A stretch of DNA of 60,000 nt. Origin: Hydractinia symbiolongicarpus (lineage: Eukaryota > Cnidaria > Hydrozoa > Anthoathecata > Hydractiniidae). The first letter of the stretch is position 1. Every line of letters begins with the position of its first letter. A program made the position numbers and the translations under genes. Below are positions 23,501 to 34,224 of this stretch, in pieces. The notes beneath the pieces are model-generated. The model was not told the origin of the DNA. It did not search any database and saw nothing but the letters and a program-made list of their open reading frames with translations. The stretch spans positions 15,068,001 through 15,128,000 of the forward strand of contig NC_079876.1 of the NCBI RefSeq assembly GCF_029227915.1. The letters are read 5' to 3'.

Positions 23501-26500
23501 GTAAACCGCAGCTTACGTGTGAACCACAACTTATGAGTAAACCACAGCTTACGTGTGAACTACAGTTAAAGTGTGAGCAAACAAAAAAACAAACAAACAA
23601 ACAAACAAACAACAGATCATGTGTAAACAACAGTTTGTGTGTGAACAATAAAAAAAAACACTTCATGCAGGGACACCAGTTAATGAGTAAACCGGAGCTT
23701 ACGTGTGAACCACAACTTATGAGTAAACCACAGCTTACGTGTGAACTACAGTTAAAGTGTGAGCAAACAAGAAAACAAACAAACAAACAAGAAAACAAAC
23801 AAACAAACAAACAAACAAACAAACAAACAAACAATAGATCATGAGTGAACAATAGTTTGTGTGTGGACAATAAAAAAGACAGCTCATGCGTGAACATCAG
23901 TTAATGAGTGAACAACAGCTTATGTGGGAACACCAGCTTATGTGTGAACTACAGTTTATGTGTGAACTACAGTTTATGTGTGAACACCAGCTACACACAA
24001 GTGGTCACCGAAAAACTTCGTTCCAGAATGTTTTTGCTGTAAAACCTTCAGCGTCGTCTACAGATTTTTAAGACAAAATAAAAATTACCTCGTCACGTTT
24101 TTCGTATTATGCTAAATATTTTTAGTTAAACAAATTATATTAGGTCTTTATGCTATGCTAAACCCTAGCAGAGGTCAATTTTTTTATAATAAATACCATC
24201 AACTTACTTTGCTTTACGTTGCCGAAGTTAATTTTAATAAACTTATCTCGATCCAGCCTTGATTGTTCATGAAAGAACCCAAGAGCATGCATAATTTCAT
24301 GTAAGGCGATACCTTTTGACATACAACCTATAGAAGCCAATGATATGCGTTGTCTGCCACCCTGATAGCCTATCATAGAAGAGCATCTGAAAAGAGAAAT
24401 AATTCTGATTTGTAACGTAGATTTGAAAACGTAGATCTGAAATTTTATTATAATTTAGTATTTTTACAGATTTGCCAAACGGGTGGCTAAATTAAAAAAT
24501 AATGCCATGATATATTTCTACTTATTGTGATGGTCACGGGCCAATACGCAGAAAATAATGAATTAAAAAAGTTAGAGATCAAAACAGAAAAAAGAAGAGT
24601 TTTTTTTATTTTTTTTTATACTACTAAACGTGCTGAACAAATTGATATTTACTTTGTGAGTCTTTACTCACATAAAGAAAGTAAAGATTCGTAAAACAAA
24701 GATGAAGCCACCATATTGCGCGTTTGATATGTTGTTGAATGTTTCCGGTTTGTATACTTATTCAAATTTGGCGCCATCTTATTATAACAAACTTATTGTT
24801 TAAAGCTCGTAGTGTGTTGTGGAAAAAAGACTCAAAACATGAAAAAAATATTGTTGTTGCTCATGATAGATATTTCTTAAGTTCAGAGAAGTTTAAACGA
24901 AAGTTGTAAAATGCTGTTATTATTATGGTACGTAAAATATTCTTGGTTGTTTTAAGTGAAAGATCTTATTTTTAATGTTTACTGGTAAGTACATCTAAAA
25001 CCTACTTATTTTACCTGTACAGCCATGAAGATTTTGTAAAAGTGTTGTTAGGAATATATACATATACTTAGTTATGAAATATAGTTATTTATTTGTTATT
25101 ATAGTAGTTACTTTAATAGGTTTTTGGGATTTATAGATATAAAATAATTTTTCTCTCGTTTAAAATTTATTTTCTGGCTGTCACAATATAGTTTTTTGTT
25201 CGCCTCTTCTTTTTTAAAGGACAGACATACATACAGTGTGAGAATTTGTGAGATAAAAACGCGCTTTTAAGTTGTAAAAACAAACATTTTTTATAAATAT
25301 AATCATTTTCTTTCATTGATTTAAATACGTATCTGGAGTATTGTTTTTATCTCATTCCAGGACGCGGTTTGTTTCCCAAGATAATTGAAATCAACCAACA
25401 CACTATAAAACAGGACGTGATCTTCTTTACCCAAGGGTCAATCCGCTTCACTGTGATCCTGCACTCAAATAATTCTTTAAATCTCAAACTAGAACTGTAT
25501 TGGAATATTTATATCTCAGAGTACTCCTGCGTTTAAAAATAATCCTGGGAACAGCTTAGGAAGGTCCAGCTTAACCGGTATGAAATTTTTTAATGTGACT
25601 GAAATAACGACTAACGAAGGGGAGAATTTTAGTGATAACAAGGTAAAAAATAAAAAAAATAAAATACTCATTTCCTGTCAGTTTTATTAACCATATTCAG
25701 TCCGAATTATTAATAATTCAATAACATTTGATAGTCTAAGAGTTTTTCAACTCTCTTTGCAGTTTCTGATAACCAAGTGAAAGTTTTTTTTTAACATATT
25801 TCCCGGTTTCACATAATTCCCCGTTCCCTCTATACGGCTAATTCGCAATGCATTATGTTAGTTGTATTCTACAGTTTTCTCTCCCAGAAGCGAGAATTTG
25901 TAAATAAATAACAGCGTTCTTTTTATTGTGGCGATAATAACAAAAAGCCGTTATTGCTTGTGTTAATTCTCAAATCTCCTCAAGAAAATCATTATCTCCC
26001 TTATCCACAATCCCGTGTTATTGTTGTAAACATTTAAAAATCGTTAGTTAGTGAGGTGTTAGAAGTGAAAGAAGTCGAAATGGAAGTAATAAATAACGAT
26101 ACAGATTTAGATATAATTTTAAGCTTTCAGATCTTGGGCCTAACTTTTCTCAAAGCTCTTGTGTGGTACCAAGACCTGTTTTTAATGAACTAACAAATGC
26201 ATAGAGGGACGAAGAAGTGGAGGAAAGAACACACGAAGATATTAGTCAATGGTCGACTGATCTTGCAGCTATGCCTTCGATCACCCAGGGGAAAATTCAC
26301 CAATATTTAGTTCTTGGAAATAGCTTTGATAGCAAGCCGAAGGGTGCTACAAAGCATAAAATTCTTGGACATCAACTATTTAAGAAGAGCTACGTGAAAA
26401 AAGTGAGAGTTAAAAGTAATGTTATGAAAAATTTACTTTTCTTGTGAAATGTTTTGTAGCTGCTTCGATGAAAAAGGAAAATTTAGTTATGTCCACCTGT

Positions 26501-29500
26501 GTCAAAGAAGTGGTGACATTTTGTATCCAAAATGTTTATGTAAAGCTGGAGCAGGAGGATGCTGTAAGCATGTCGCAGCAGTTCTATTCCAATTGGTTGA
26601 ATACAAACAGTTGGACTTGAACTTTTATTTGAACCCCAATATATTAGTTTATTTGCAGCTTGTTGTAAGTATTCTAAAACCGCTTTGAATAATTTATAAG
26701 ATTCGAATCTAGTATAAAATTTAAAGTGTGCTTCATTGTGTTTTAGCCGGTCAATTGAAAATGCCATGTCACCCATAATGGATTGTTGTTTATCAATAGT
26801 TAGATCAAGTTCCTTTTCATGAATTCTCATACAAGTAATTTCGCCTCTCAATTTTTCCAACTCCTGTTTTAACTCTTCCTCCACAGATAATTCTGCAGCA
26901 ATGTCTTTTGTCGTAGCCTTCACAGGAGAAATTAGTTGCGATTTACAGTCTGTACTGTTGAGAGTTTTTCTTGGTTAGCTAGTTGTTGGTTTGATACTTT
27001 TAGGCACTATTGTGGGAACATTGTTCATATATTTTTTTCCACCAGTGAAATGAGCAGAGCAAAAGGTACAAAATCCTTTCCACTGATCACAAAAAGCCAT
27101 TTTTTTCAAAGCTCTTTAAGAATGACATAAAAAGATAAGTCTGGATTCTTCTTCGAGTTGTTTTGACAGAGAGGTACACAGCAACTTTTCCCTCCTCCTT
27201 TACTTTTAGCTTGCGATAAAAAGCTAGAACTCGATGAAAAGTTAGAGCCAATGCTTGCAGGAGAGCGCAAGTTTTGAAAAAAACTGTTGTCTTGATTACA
27301 ATTTTGTATATCGCTTTGGTTTTGAGTAGAATTAAGGATGAAGTGTACTTTTCGGCCATTTTTGTTACTACGAATGGTTTGTTTACATTTTTGCAGAATA
27401 CAACTACCATAATGCATTGTATAGAGGGATTTTTTTAACAAAATTCCAAAATTTAACGAAAAATTGTTTTTTCCTTGATTTCTGGGTAAAATCTGAAAAA
27501 ATCAGGAAATCGGGTTTGACATGTGTCATAAAACCTGAAAACTGAACAAGTCACATTTCCATGCAGTATAGCAAGAAAGAGGTTTTATAATCAACTGGAC
27601 AGTGTCTTAACCGAAACTCTCGTTTATATCAGATTGCTGTACTTTCTACAGTGTCAATTAAAAAATTTTTAAATGAAATACTCTCACTATAAAGATAAAA
27701 TAAAGCGCAGATCAAGGTTAAAAATACTTAGCAAAAAGCACCAACTGTCTTTGCCTATAAGTTTTACCAGCGCGAAATAAATTGCCACAATAATCAATGC
27801 TTGTATAATTTCAATCAAGACTCTCAAGACACTCAAGATAAGTAAACACAAATAATCTTTCGAGTAAAAACATTAATTTAAACCACATACCCAACACCAG
27901 CTACAAATTGGATGTAATTACGGTCGGCTGTTGTTGCCAGTCGAAATTTGATGCAAGTGAACTTTTGAATGTCTTCAATTGCCGCCTTAACATACTTCTG
28001 TCCACCTAAAAATCATGAATTAACTCAGCAATTCATTTTAGTGTGACATAAGCTACTTTTTCATCGGTATTGTTTTTTGTTAGAGTGTCTATATATCTTA
28101 AGTGGGTAAAATTTCGCGTGGATTTAATATATTTAGTCTTTATCGTGCGTATCATGTAAACAGAGAAAGAATATCATAAAAAATGAATGAAAATTATCTC
28201 TTTTTCACTCTACCCCTTAGAAAGCTCAATAAGTTTTTCAAAATTCAATTTCGCGGTTAGTCAATATTTTTTTATTTTGCTTGGATTTCAATTAAAAACA
28301 GCGAAATTTTATCTACGCGAAATTTTGTCCACTAAGGTAGCTTCTAAGATATAACTAATTTAGTCAGCCAGGGAACAGAATTAATAGATTTCTAAACTCT
28401 TAAATCTACTAAAATAATTACTAAGATTTAGTAATACATATGGAAATAAATTTTCGTGCAGTTGTTCTTCCCTACTTTACATTACAAACAGTTAGTCAAT
28501 TGCCTCTGCTCCTTACAACCAGTGTCCACAAAGACCCTTTATAACAAAACTGATAGTTTTATGTCAGACTGCAGAAATTAAGTTTTTACAGGAAGTACCA
28601 CAGCTTAACATTTTGACGATTTAAAATTTTGTGCATTTCGCGAATTAACATATTATTGAATGAAATTCCTGCAAATTCAGTTTTATAAAATAAGATCATT
28701 TTTATAGACATGCCCAGTAGTAGTGGTTTGTAGTGGTTTGTAGCGGTTTGTAGTGATTTGTAGTGGCTTGTAGCAGTTTGTAAAGGTTTGTAGCGGTTTG
28801 TTGTGGTTTGTAGTGGTTTGTATTAAGCAAAAAAGCTTTGTTTTGATAACATTCCAAATTAGATTCGAAATTAAATATTTTCTGTTAAACATTTGTTGAT
28901 GTTTTCTCTAATTACCCAGACTCTTAATGAGATATTGTATTTACGTATCTTCTCTTAGCCAATCACGTCAGAGACATCTTTGGCTAATTGATTTGATTGG
29001 CTGTGCTAGTGATAATTGAATTTCATTGGCTGAATGGTGATGTTTAATTAACAAATTTAACCGTTCACGTTTAAAAATTCAAAAGGTCTTTGTCAGTTAC
29101 CGAAAGACGTAAAAGCGATAATATATTCCCTAAAAATGCATGGATTCCATTGATTTACGGAAATGCTGGTCGTATAAGGAAGCTATATAAACCCCTTATT
29201 TTGAACTTTTAAAATATTGCCACTTATCTGTTTAGTCAATGTCATTGAACAATATAAAAATATACAAGCTAGTTGAATCTAGGCTACGTTTCGACAGCTA
29301 CTGCTGTCATCGACGGGTAATGATTGTAATCAATTTTGGCAATCGAGGGTCGAATACAACCAATCAGATCACGGCAATTAAAGTAAAAAACTTTACGGAC
29401 CTAGTTGGAAGCAATACATTGATTAAAAATATATATTTTTACTCACGAAAAGCCAGTCCAAAGGTGTATGGGACAACTCCATTGGGCCATGTCATTCCAT

Positions 29501-30571
29501 TTGCTGCATCGAAAACTAAGAATCCATCTTGAGACAAACGCGCCATTGATTCCAGTCTTTTAGTCAAGCGAGGTGTTTTTACAATGTCCCCTTCAAACAT
29601 GGATGAGACTAGATTCTCTAGGAGGAAGCAGAGAATATCACATTTGCTGTAATGCTGTCATTATTAATATACTAATAACGAATAAAAACAAAGAATAAAC
29701 TAAATAGTAATATAATATACTATATAGTCTAAAAAAAAGTACCGTCGTACTTTTTTCATTTTCGCCTATTATGTTATCCGCAGCTGACTGATTGCGGTCA
29801 ATAACTTCTCCTGTTTCTTTGTCAGTAACTTGTAAGGGAGCTTTTTTGCCATACTTCTTGTTATATCGGTTACCACCAACACTATTCTGATTAGAAGAAT
29901 TAGGTCTTTTATTATGACCTCGGTTACCTTTCTCCAAGGGTGACACATAGGATCCAGCATATCCAAAATTTGTTTCTGGCATAGGATACCTTGAGTCCCC
30001 AGTATCTGTACCAGGATTAACATATCTATCACCAATCCTGTAGTCACCAGGACTAGGTTCGGGATAAGGTTGAAGTGCATTGTTTTCTGTAGTACTATCA
30101 GTAATTGAAGGTTCAGGTCTAACTTGGTAGTTGTCCGAATTATGTGTTGATTCAGACATTCTTTCACTATGTTGGGGTTGAATAGCCACATCTGCTTCTA
30201 AAAGAACCCAGTCAAGATGACTTTTTTTCATTAAATAAATGTTAAAATACGAATTCATTATAGGGCGTAAGATAAGATACAACTAAAACCAAGCTATTCT
30301 TATTGTTTTGTCATAAACTTTTGGAACAGAGCTCTCAATGTTAAGATATGGAAAGGCGTTAATCAAAAAACAAAGAATTCTTGCTAAATCACTCAGGAGG
30401 AACTTAAACGAAAAAAATCCTCCTTGTGTACATCATGAGAGAAGTCAGACAGGAGTGTGAATCAACATCAGCCGATAATGGCAACACGAGATACACTGGT
30501 GTGTCGTAAAACAAAATCTTACTTGTAAAATTGACCATGTAAAGGAAAAACAAAATTTTTAAGCAAAGCAT
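17333..30571 (-). CDS. Astacin-family metalloprotease with C-terminal ShKT module, 8 exons
   Basis: Secreted zinc endopeptidase of the astacin family (M12A). Exons (minus strand, 5' to 3'): 30571-30523, 30197-29751, 29617-29447, 28005-27891, 24386-24208, 22337-22247, 18579-18398, 17550-17333. All introns are GT-AG with phases 1,1,1,2,1,2,1, and the frame joins exactly: 1452 bp, 483 residues. Order: signal peptide (1-17), low-complexity Pro/Asn/Ser region (18-165), aspartate-switch FEGD (173-176), mature start near TWPNGVVPYTF, zinc site HEIMHALGFFHE (H290, H294, H300; E291), SRLDRD, and Met-turn SVMHY (M347, Y349). Cysteines C240/C393 and C262/C282 sit at the spacing of the canonical disulfides. 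An ShKT-type Cys-rich module closes the protein (422-483). All catalytic residues are present, so it should be active. The long pro-region is unusual. Cnidarian relatives act in development, digestion or venom; which applies is unknown. Confidence 0.9.
17551..18397 (-). other. Astacin intron 7
   Basis: 847 bp, AT-rich. Holds a scrap of the Helitron-like family (AAATGCGATGTATTTTTGCC near 17680) and nothing else recognisable. Confidence 0.6.
18398..18579 (-). CDS. Astacin exon 7: C-terminal subdomain
   Basis: Acceptor TTTTTTAG, donor GTAAAT. NYAFAVNRRIKTIEARGD, the VLGQRNSMSTIDIKQLNKYY helix and C393 finish the catalytic domain. A short Lys/Pro linker (DLDKPAPLITNKK) leads to the ShKT exon. 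Confidence 0.92.
19761..21876 (+). mobile_element. Helitron-like element in astacin intron 6, 2.1 kb
   Basis: Starts TCTCTTTAATAATAGCCGTA after an A and ends with hairpin CCCGTGG/CCACGGG (21846-21865), a 7-nt spacer and CTAG (21873-21876). About 20110-21150 is a diverged copy of the element at 5091-6578, but its 3' end (hairpin and last ~700 bp) differs, so the families share heads and swap tails. No protein is encoded. Confidence 0.6.
21877..22060 (+). mobile_element. 184-bp mini-Helitron-like element
   Basis: TC start directly after the preceding CTAG. Contains AATAATAGCCGTCGTCAGTC, GGGAAACACGAAATTTTT, CCAAATGCGATATATTTCTG. Ends with an imperfect hairpin (CCCGTG...CAACGGG) and CTAG at 22057-22060. 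Confidence 0.65.
22061..22201 (+). mobile_element. Third tandem mini-Helitron-like unit
   Basis: TC start directly after the previous CTAG (TCTATACTAAAATACACGTC), a CTGTCTGTCTGTCTGTC run, hairpin CGTGG/CCACG, then GGGCTAACGAATTG where CTAG would be expected; the terminus appears mutated. Confidence 0.5.
22247..22337 (-). CDS. Astacin exon 6: Met-turn
   Basis: A 91-bp exon, acceptor TATATAG, donor GTAAGT. NFKKYKKGHASTLGEPYD then NSVMHYG, the methionine turn under the zinc with the fifth ligand tyrosine. It lies only 46 bp from the end of a tandem Helitron-like cluster (19761-22201). Confidence 0.93.
22338..23094 (-). other. Astacin intron 5, proximal part
   Basis: AT-rich, no coding signal or element recognised before the tandem repeat that begins near 23095. 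Confidence 0.5.
23095..23995. repeat. Nested tandem repeat in astacin intron 5
   Basis: The base motif is about 18 bp (ACAGTTTATGTGTGAACA and variants CAGCTTACGTGTGAACC, CAGTTAATGAGTAAACC). These are arranged in a larger unit of about 188 bp repeated three times with few differences (unit marker ACAGATCATGTGTAAACAAC near 23237, 23425, 23613), each ended by a (CAAA)n run of varying length. A fourth, diverged unit follows at about 23830-23995. ORFs in either strand here are products of the period. Confidence 0.9.
24208..24386 (-). CDS. Astacin exon 5: zinc-binding active site
   Basis: Acceptor CTCTTTTCAG, donor GTAAGT. Contains CSSMIGYQGGRQRISLASIG, C282, then HEIMHALGFFHEQSRLDRD, a complete match to the astacin signature HExxHxxGFxHExxRxDRD. 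Phase 1 exit. Confidence 0.97.
24387..26214 (-). other. Astacin intron 4, 3'-side part
   Basis: No coding signal. A scrap CCATATTCAGTCC at about 25690 resembles the end of the TIR element at 32026-32768. Confidence 0.4.
26215..26660 (+). pseudogene. SWIM zinc-finger protein relic of a DNA transposon
   Basis: N-terminal piece 26217-26420 (HEDISQWSTDLAAMPSITQG, KILGHQLFKKSYVKKVRVK), then after two frame changes a SWIM finger: YPKCLCKAGAGGCCKHVAAV with C29, C31, C39, H41 counted from the Met at 26449 (CxCxnCxH). Cnidarian genomes carry this arrangement ahead of a YqaJ-type nuclease in a two-gene DNA transposon (ISL2EU/IS4EU-like). The nuclease domain is absent: similarity stops near 26630 exactly where a minus-strand transposase fragment begins. 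So the two genes are fused by a central deletion. It sits in astacin intron 4, antisense to the host gene. Confidence 0.65.
26627..27441 (-). pseudogene. THAP plus HTH transposase N-terminus relic
   Basis: Minus strand, tail to tail with the SWIM relic. A THAP-type C2CH finger: CCVPLCQNNSKKNPDLSFYV (about 27190-27130), then in a shifted frame CSAHFTGGKK and NNVPTIVP (about 27060-26990). From 26923: a coiled-coil stretch (SVEEELKQELEKLRGEIT) and FKFYTRFESYKLFKAVLEYL...NKLIYWGS, the HTH_Tnp_4-type domain that precedes a DDE_Tnp_4 catalytic core. The catalytic core is missing; similarity ends near 26627. Dead, internally deleted copy. Terminal inverted repeats were looked for and not found. Confidence 0.68.
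27442..27890 (-). other. Astacin intron 4, 5'-side part
   Basis: No coding signal apart from the donor of exon 4 at its upper end. Confidence 0.4.
27891..28005 (-). CDS. Astacin exon 4: N-terminal subdomain
   Basis: Acceptor TTTTTAG, donor GTATGT. GQKYVKAAIEDIQKFTCIKF gives the long helix and first conserved cysteine (C240); DRNYIQFVAGVG is the following beta strands. Phase 2 exit. Confidence 0.92.
28006..28717 (-). other. Astacin intron 3, lower part
   Basis: AT-rich, no element recognised. Confidence 0.4.
28718..28823. repeat. 10-bp minisatellite (TAGTGGTTTG)n in intron 3
   Basis: About eleven imperfect copies of TAGTGGTTTG with variants TAGCGGTTTG, TAGTGATTTG, TAGCAGTTTG, TAAAGGTTTG. 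Confidence 0.9.
29447..29617 (-). CDS. Astacin exon 3: aspartate switch and mature N-terminus
   Basis: Acceptor TCCTCCTAG, donor GTGAGT. Holds MFEGDIVKTPRLTKR, whose FxGD aspartate masks the zinc in the zymogen, then the start of the catalytic domain DAANGMTWPNGVVPYTFGLA. The join to exon 4 is phase 1. Confidence 0.9.
29751..30197 (-). CDS. Astacin exon 2: low-complexity pro-region
   Basis: Acceptor TCTTTTAG, donor GTACGA. Encodes about 149 residues rich in Pro, Asn, Ser, Asp and Tyr (YPEPSPGDYRIGDRYVNP), ending in basic patches (GNRGHNKRP, RYNKKYGKK). No domain recognised. It lies between signal peptide and aspartate switch, where most astacins have only a short propeptide. It may be a spacer or matrix-binding segment. 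The basic patches could be convertase targets; this is an inference. Confidence 0.72.
30523..30571 (-). CDS. Astacin exon 1: start and signal peptide
   Basis: ATG at 30571 opens MLCLKILFFLYMVNFT, a short positively charged start and a hydrophobic core as expected of a signal peptide. The donor GTAAGA follows at 30522. Phase 1 joins exactly to exon 2. The start was chosen because it is the only upstream Met that gives both a signal peptide and the right phase. A 5' UTR boundary is not determined. Confidence 0.72.
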
Positions 30572-32025
30572 TCTTTTGTGATCTTAAACCTAAAAATATA
30601 AATAATTATTTCAATAACAATTAATTAAGTGCCTAATAAAAGAAAGAATACATGTTTGTTTGTTTGTTTGTTTATTTGCTTGTTTTTTTGTTTTCGGTGG
30701 ATAATATTTGCATAAAATTATCTGAGGCTGTATTGTCAAAGCTTCCTATCACTTTCGCATCCCACTTATTAACTATTTTGGACAGAAAAGTCAATTTATT
30801 GTTAATTGTGAAAATTAATTTAAAATAAACATGTCCGCGAATATCATTTAGATGATACCAAGATGAAGAACTAAAAAGAAGTAACACTACAATCATAGGC
30901 AAAATATAATGAAATATAATTTCGAATTCCGCCATCACAAGTGATTACTTTAATTGTTCCCATATCAGAGCCTCACATCTTGAAGCTGCCAATTTCCAAG
31001 CCTGCTAAACAATTCGGATCTTCTTTGGTTAATCTATACTTTTGAAAGATGCTAATCATTGCTGACGTCAGCACGGCCGTTTTTTTACGATTTTTGCGAC
31101 CTTCGTGGGCCCCATCATGGATTATTTCATTGTGCAGGCGCGCTAAGTGAATTTCAATAGCAAATTTCAAACGCTCTCTACCTGGCCAGTTTAAAAGTTA
31201 TGACTATTTGCCACATTTCGCCGTGTTAAAAGAATAACGAAAAAACTGGTTTTGCTTCAAACATTTTGTCCATGATTTTGGAGTATATAATATATCGTAC
31301 AGGGTTAATACAGTTTGCGTGTCCTGTAATCTTTGTTATGTGAAAATTCTTATACATTAAAAGAGAATTCAAATAAAAATGCTCTTTCTGTTACCTATAA
31401 GGTGTTTTTACTGTTTCTAATACACACAATTAATTGTACATAATAATATTTTATGCAATTAAATTACGACGTACCATATATGACTTCAAAGCTCACAATT
31501 TTTTTTGAATCGAATTAAAGTTTGATTCGAAGAAAAAAGTAGTAGCAGGTCCCTATGGAATCAATTCCAATGGAATTAGATCTGATCAATTTTAACAGCA
31601 TTCAAAAAAATCGTACAATTTCGTATACCAATGTATTGTAGTGTGAGAACAACTTCATAGTGAGGAAACAGTCATGAAATAAATAATTTTAAAAAGGAGA
31701 TAAACACATAAAAAATTCAAAAAAATCTGCTCTGTTCTTACCATGTGCACGTTTCACCATTAATTTATTCAATTAAAAACTGATTTAAAACAATTTTCAT
31801 GGTTAAACTCGACTTCAGCAACATTTCGTTTGTACATCATATGCGCTAGAAGGAGAACAGGAAGTAAACGACCACATGGTGTATTGAAGCACAACTGAAA
31901 CACATCTATCAACTGCGCATGATTTTTGGCCCTTTTGATGTTTACTGCAGTTGTATGGCGTTTATTTTGTTATGTATAGTGCGCAGGCAAACATATTAAA
32001 AAATTAGTAAGTTACTCAACCTAGT
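30572..32025. other. Upstream region of the astacin gene with two doubtful ORFs
   Basis: Should contain the astacin promoter, which I cannot place. Two minus-strand ORFs: 30672-30938 (88 codons, N-terminal hydrophobic stretch YILPMIVVLLLFSSSS that looks like a signal peptide or membrane anchor, unrecognised) and 30973-31170 (65 codons, basic, unrecognised). The first cannot splice to astacin exon 2 in the right phase at any clear donor. Neither has enough support to be called a gene. Confidence 0.35.
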
Positions 32026-32768
32026 TTAGCCCTATTCAGTCCGGGGGAGTGGATTCCGACCGACTTTTTTTAATAACTCATTAATACTATGTTGCATAGC
32101 TACGATACTTACTAAGTTTCAATAATTATCTATTAGACACCTGCATGTCAAATTTTTAGTTCCCATACCTTTCTGAGGCTTTGATATTGGTTATTACTCG
32201 AAACTACCCCTAAAAATATCTATGAGACCTTTACAATGGGGAAAATGTAACAACTTTTGTTAGAATTATTTTTAGAACTTGAAACTTACAACACAACTTT
32301 GTTTCATCAAGAAGAATCATTCTCCATTTTTTGGACACGTGATTGATCCGGTTTCCCGATTTTCTCGGATTTTACCCGAGAATCGGACAAAAACGGATTG
32401 TGGGCCAATTTTTGGCAATTTTTCATGTGATCCATGTTAAAACCGGAAAATATGTTAAATAACATTTATTTAGCTGTCAGAAACTTCAAAAGGAATGTTA
32501 AAATTCACTCTAGAAATAAAGTAATTGAATTTTAAGCAGATAGTGGCATTTCAAAGAAATTTTAAGCTTTTGATGACGTCACAGAAAATGTACTGACGCA
32601 AGCAAAAATTTATTGCTGCTATTTTGTTCCTTTTGTGACGTACTACAAGAGTGCCAAGTTTGATTCAATTTGGACAAGCCTGTAGAAAGTTATTGAGGAG
32701 GGAGGGGGCGGATTCCTCCCCCCCCCGGTCATAATTAGTTCGAAAAACCCTGGACCGAATAGGGTTAA
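32026..32768. mobile_element. 743-bp element with short terminal inverted repeats
   Basis: The left end TTAGCCCTATTCAGTCC and the inverted right end TTAACCCTATTCGGTCC match 15 of 17. Inside both ends lie G-rich/C-rich tracts (GGGGGAGTGGATTCC at left, GGATTCCTCCCCCCCCC at right), also partly inverted. No coding. Likely a MITE-type non-autonomous DNA transposon; superfamily unknown. Confidence 0.55.
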
Positions 32769-33259
32769 GCTTAGGGGTCCGTTTTCGGATCCCTTCGGCT
32801 CCAAAGGGACAGTACAAAAAACACATTAGCTACTGTATATTTTGTATCTTATTGACATACGGTTGTAATATTTATGTTATGTTATAGTATAAAAAAAAAT
32901 TCAGCAAGTAATTTTCTTTACAAAAAAAATTAACGGGTTCATAATTAACGCGATCAAAAATTATCCTGAATTTTGGATTTGTCGGATGGTTTTAAATTAA
33001 CGCGAATCCTCAAAAGGGTAGACACTTTTTCACAGGTTCAAACTGAGAGAATAAGAAAGAATAAAATTAATGGAATGCCATCCCAAGTATGCTCAATGCT
33101 CAAAAAGATTACTGAAAAGAGTTATCTTTGATAGTGTTTTTATTACTATCTCGCCTGTAATGATATTGGTTTTCAACTCAACTAACTATGACCCAAATGG
33201 TAAATTGCAACGTCATCAACAAGCTTTTTGTGCGCAAGTTAAATTTTTTTAGAGAAACT
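32769..33259. other. AT-rich intergenic stretch
   Basis: Nothing recognised. Confidence 0.4.
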
Positions 33260-33332
33260 GCCTTCAGGTGGATTCGAACTGACGACTTTCAGTTTCACAT
33301 TACGACGCCTTAGACAACTAAGCTTTGACGCC
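33260..33332 (-). repeat. Degenerate tRNA-like / SINE-head sequence
   Basis: On the minus strand, an A-box-like AAGCTTAGTTGTC and, about 35 bp on, a B-box-like AGTTCGAATCC (10 of 11 to GGTTCGANTCC). Acceptor-like ends GGCGTCA and TGAAGGC pair in five of seven positions, but the T stem does not pair, so this is not a working tRNA gene. A tRNA pseudogene or SINE head. Confidence 0.5.
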
Positions 33333-34224
33333 TTGAGTAAAAATATTTAATTTGACGGGTTTTGTATTAATCATTTGTAACAGCGGTTGAACGGCTGACG
33401 AATTAGCGCAAAATTATTTATTGATGCGAAATAAAAATTTTTTTTGCAAAATCATTCCTTTTAACGAAACGAAGTTGTGTTGTGACTTTCAAGTTCTAAG
33501 AATAATCCTAATAAATTTCCCCACTAAACGGATTTCATAAGAATTTTAAAGCTGTATTTTTGAGAAATAACCAAAGGCTCTCAGAGATATGGAACCTAAA
33601 AAATCACATGCAGATGTCTAATTGATAAATATAAAATGTCAGTAAGTATAATAGCCATGCGTCATATCCCTCACGCCAGGAACAGCTGTAAATCAATTTT
33701 TAGGTTTTGTGAAATGACATTATTAAATTAAAAATATGTTGTTGAAGTGTAATTGACATTGACATGCAAGATCGATTATGCAGCCCTTGTATCTTTACTA
33801 TCTCGTTGTTTTTACAAACAGTTTCCGTGATACCTGGTGCTTTTGATCCTGCTTTCCATATTATCTCTTTTCTTGTTTGACTTCAACATGTTTGTTCTCT
33901 TTCAACTTTGTCCCCAGGCTCTTTTTGTCTGTCTGACAATCTCAGACGGGGAGAAGAAATAACTCTGACATCGCAAACTGAAAATGCCCACTATATTTCG
34001 TTTAACTGCAATATTACTACAGCCATGAAGAGGATATCAAGGTCACAATAAATCAATGCGCAAGTTACAAAATCTTCGAGTAAGCCTTCCATGTGCTATC
34101 TAGCTATGGAGAAAGAAAACGTAACGATAACGATAAATATTTTGTTTGAAAGAATCTGATTTTAAAGTGTTTTAATTTTAAACCTAAGAAGTGCAGTGTT
34201 TAGAAACTTTATTACTGGGTCGTA
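33333..34224. other. AT-rich intergenic stretch
   Basis: No gene. About 33905-33962 (TGTCCCCAGGCTCTTTTTGT, CAGACGGGGAGAAGAAATAA) is a diverged copy of a short repeat also seen at 34852-34925 and 48144-48228. Confidence 0.4.

Noticed and set aside
23383-23897. Long ORFs on both strands (CLFVCLFVC / KQTNKQTN repeats)
   Set aside because: Made by (CAAA)n and the 18-bp/188-bp tandem repeat inside an astacin intron.
30672-30938. Alternative first exon of the astacin gene with signal-like N-terminus
   Set aside because: No donor in phase 1; the 49-bp exon at 30523-30571 fits exactly.
33260-33332. Functional tRNA gene
   Set aside because: Boxes A and B are recognisable, but the T stem and anticodon arm do not fold.
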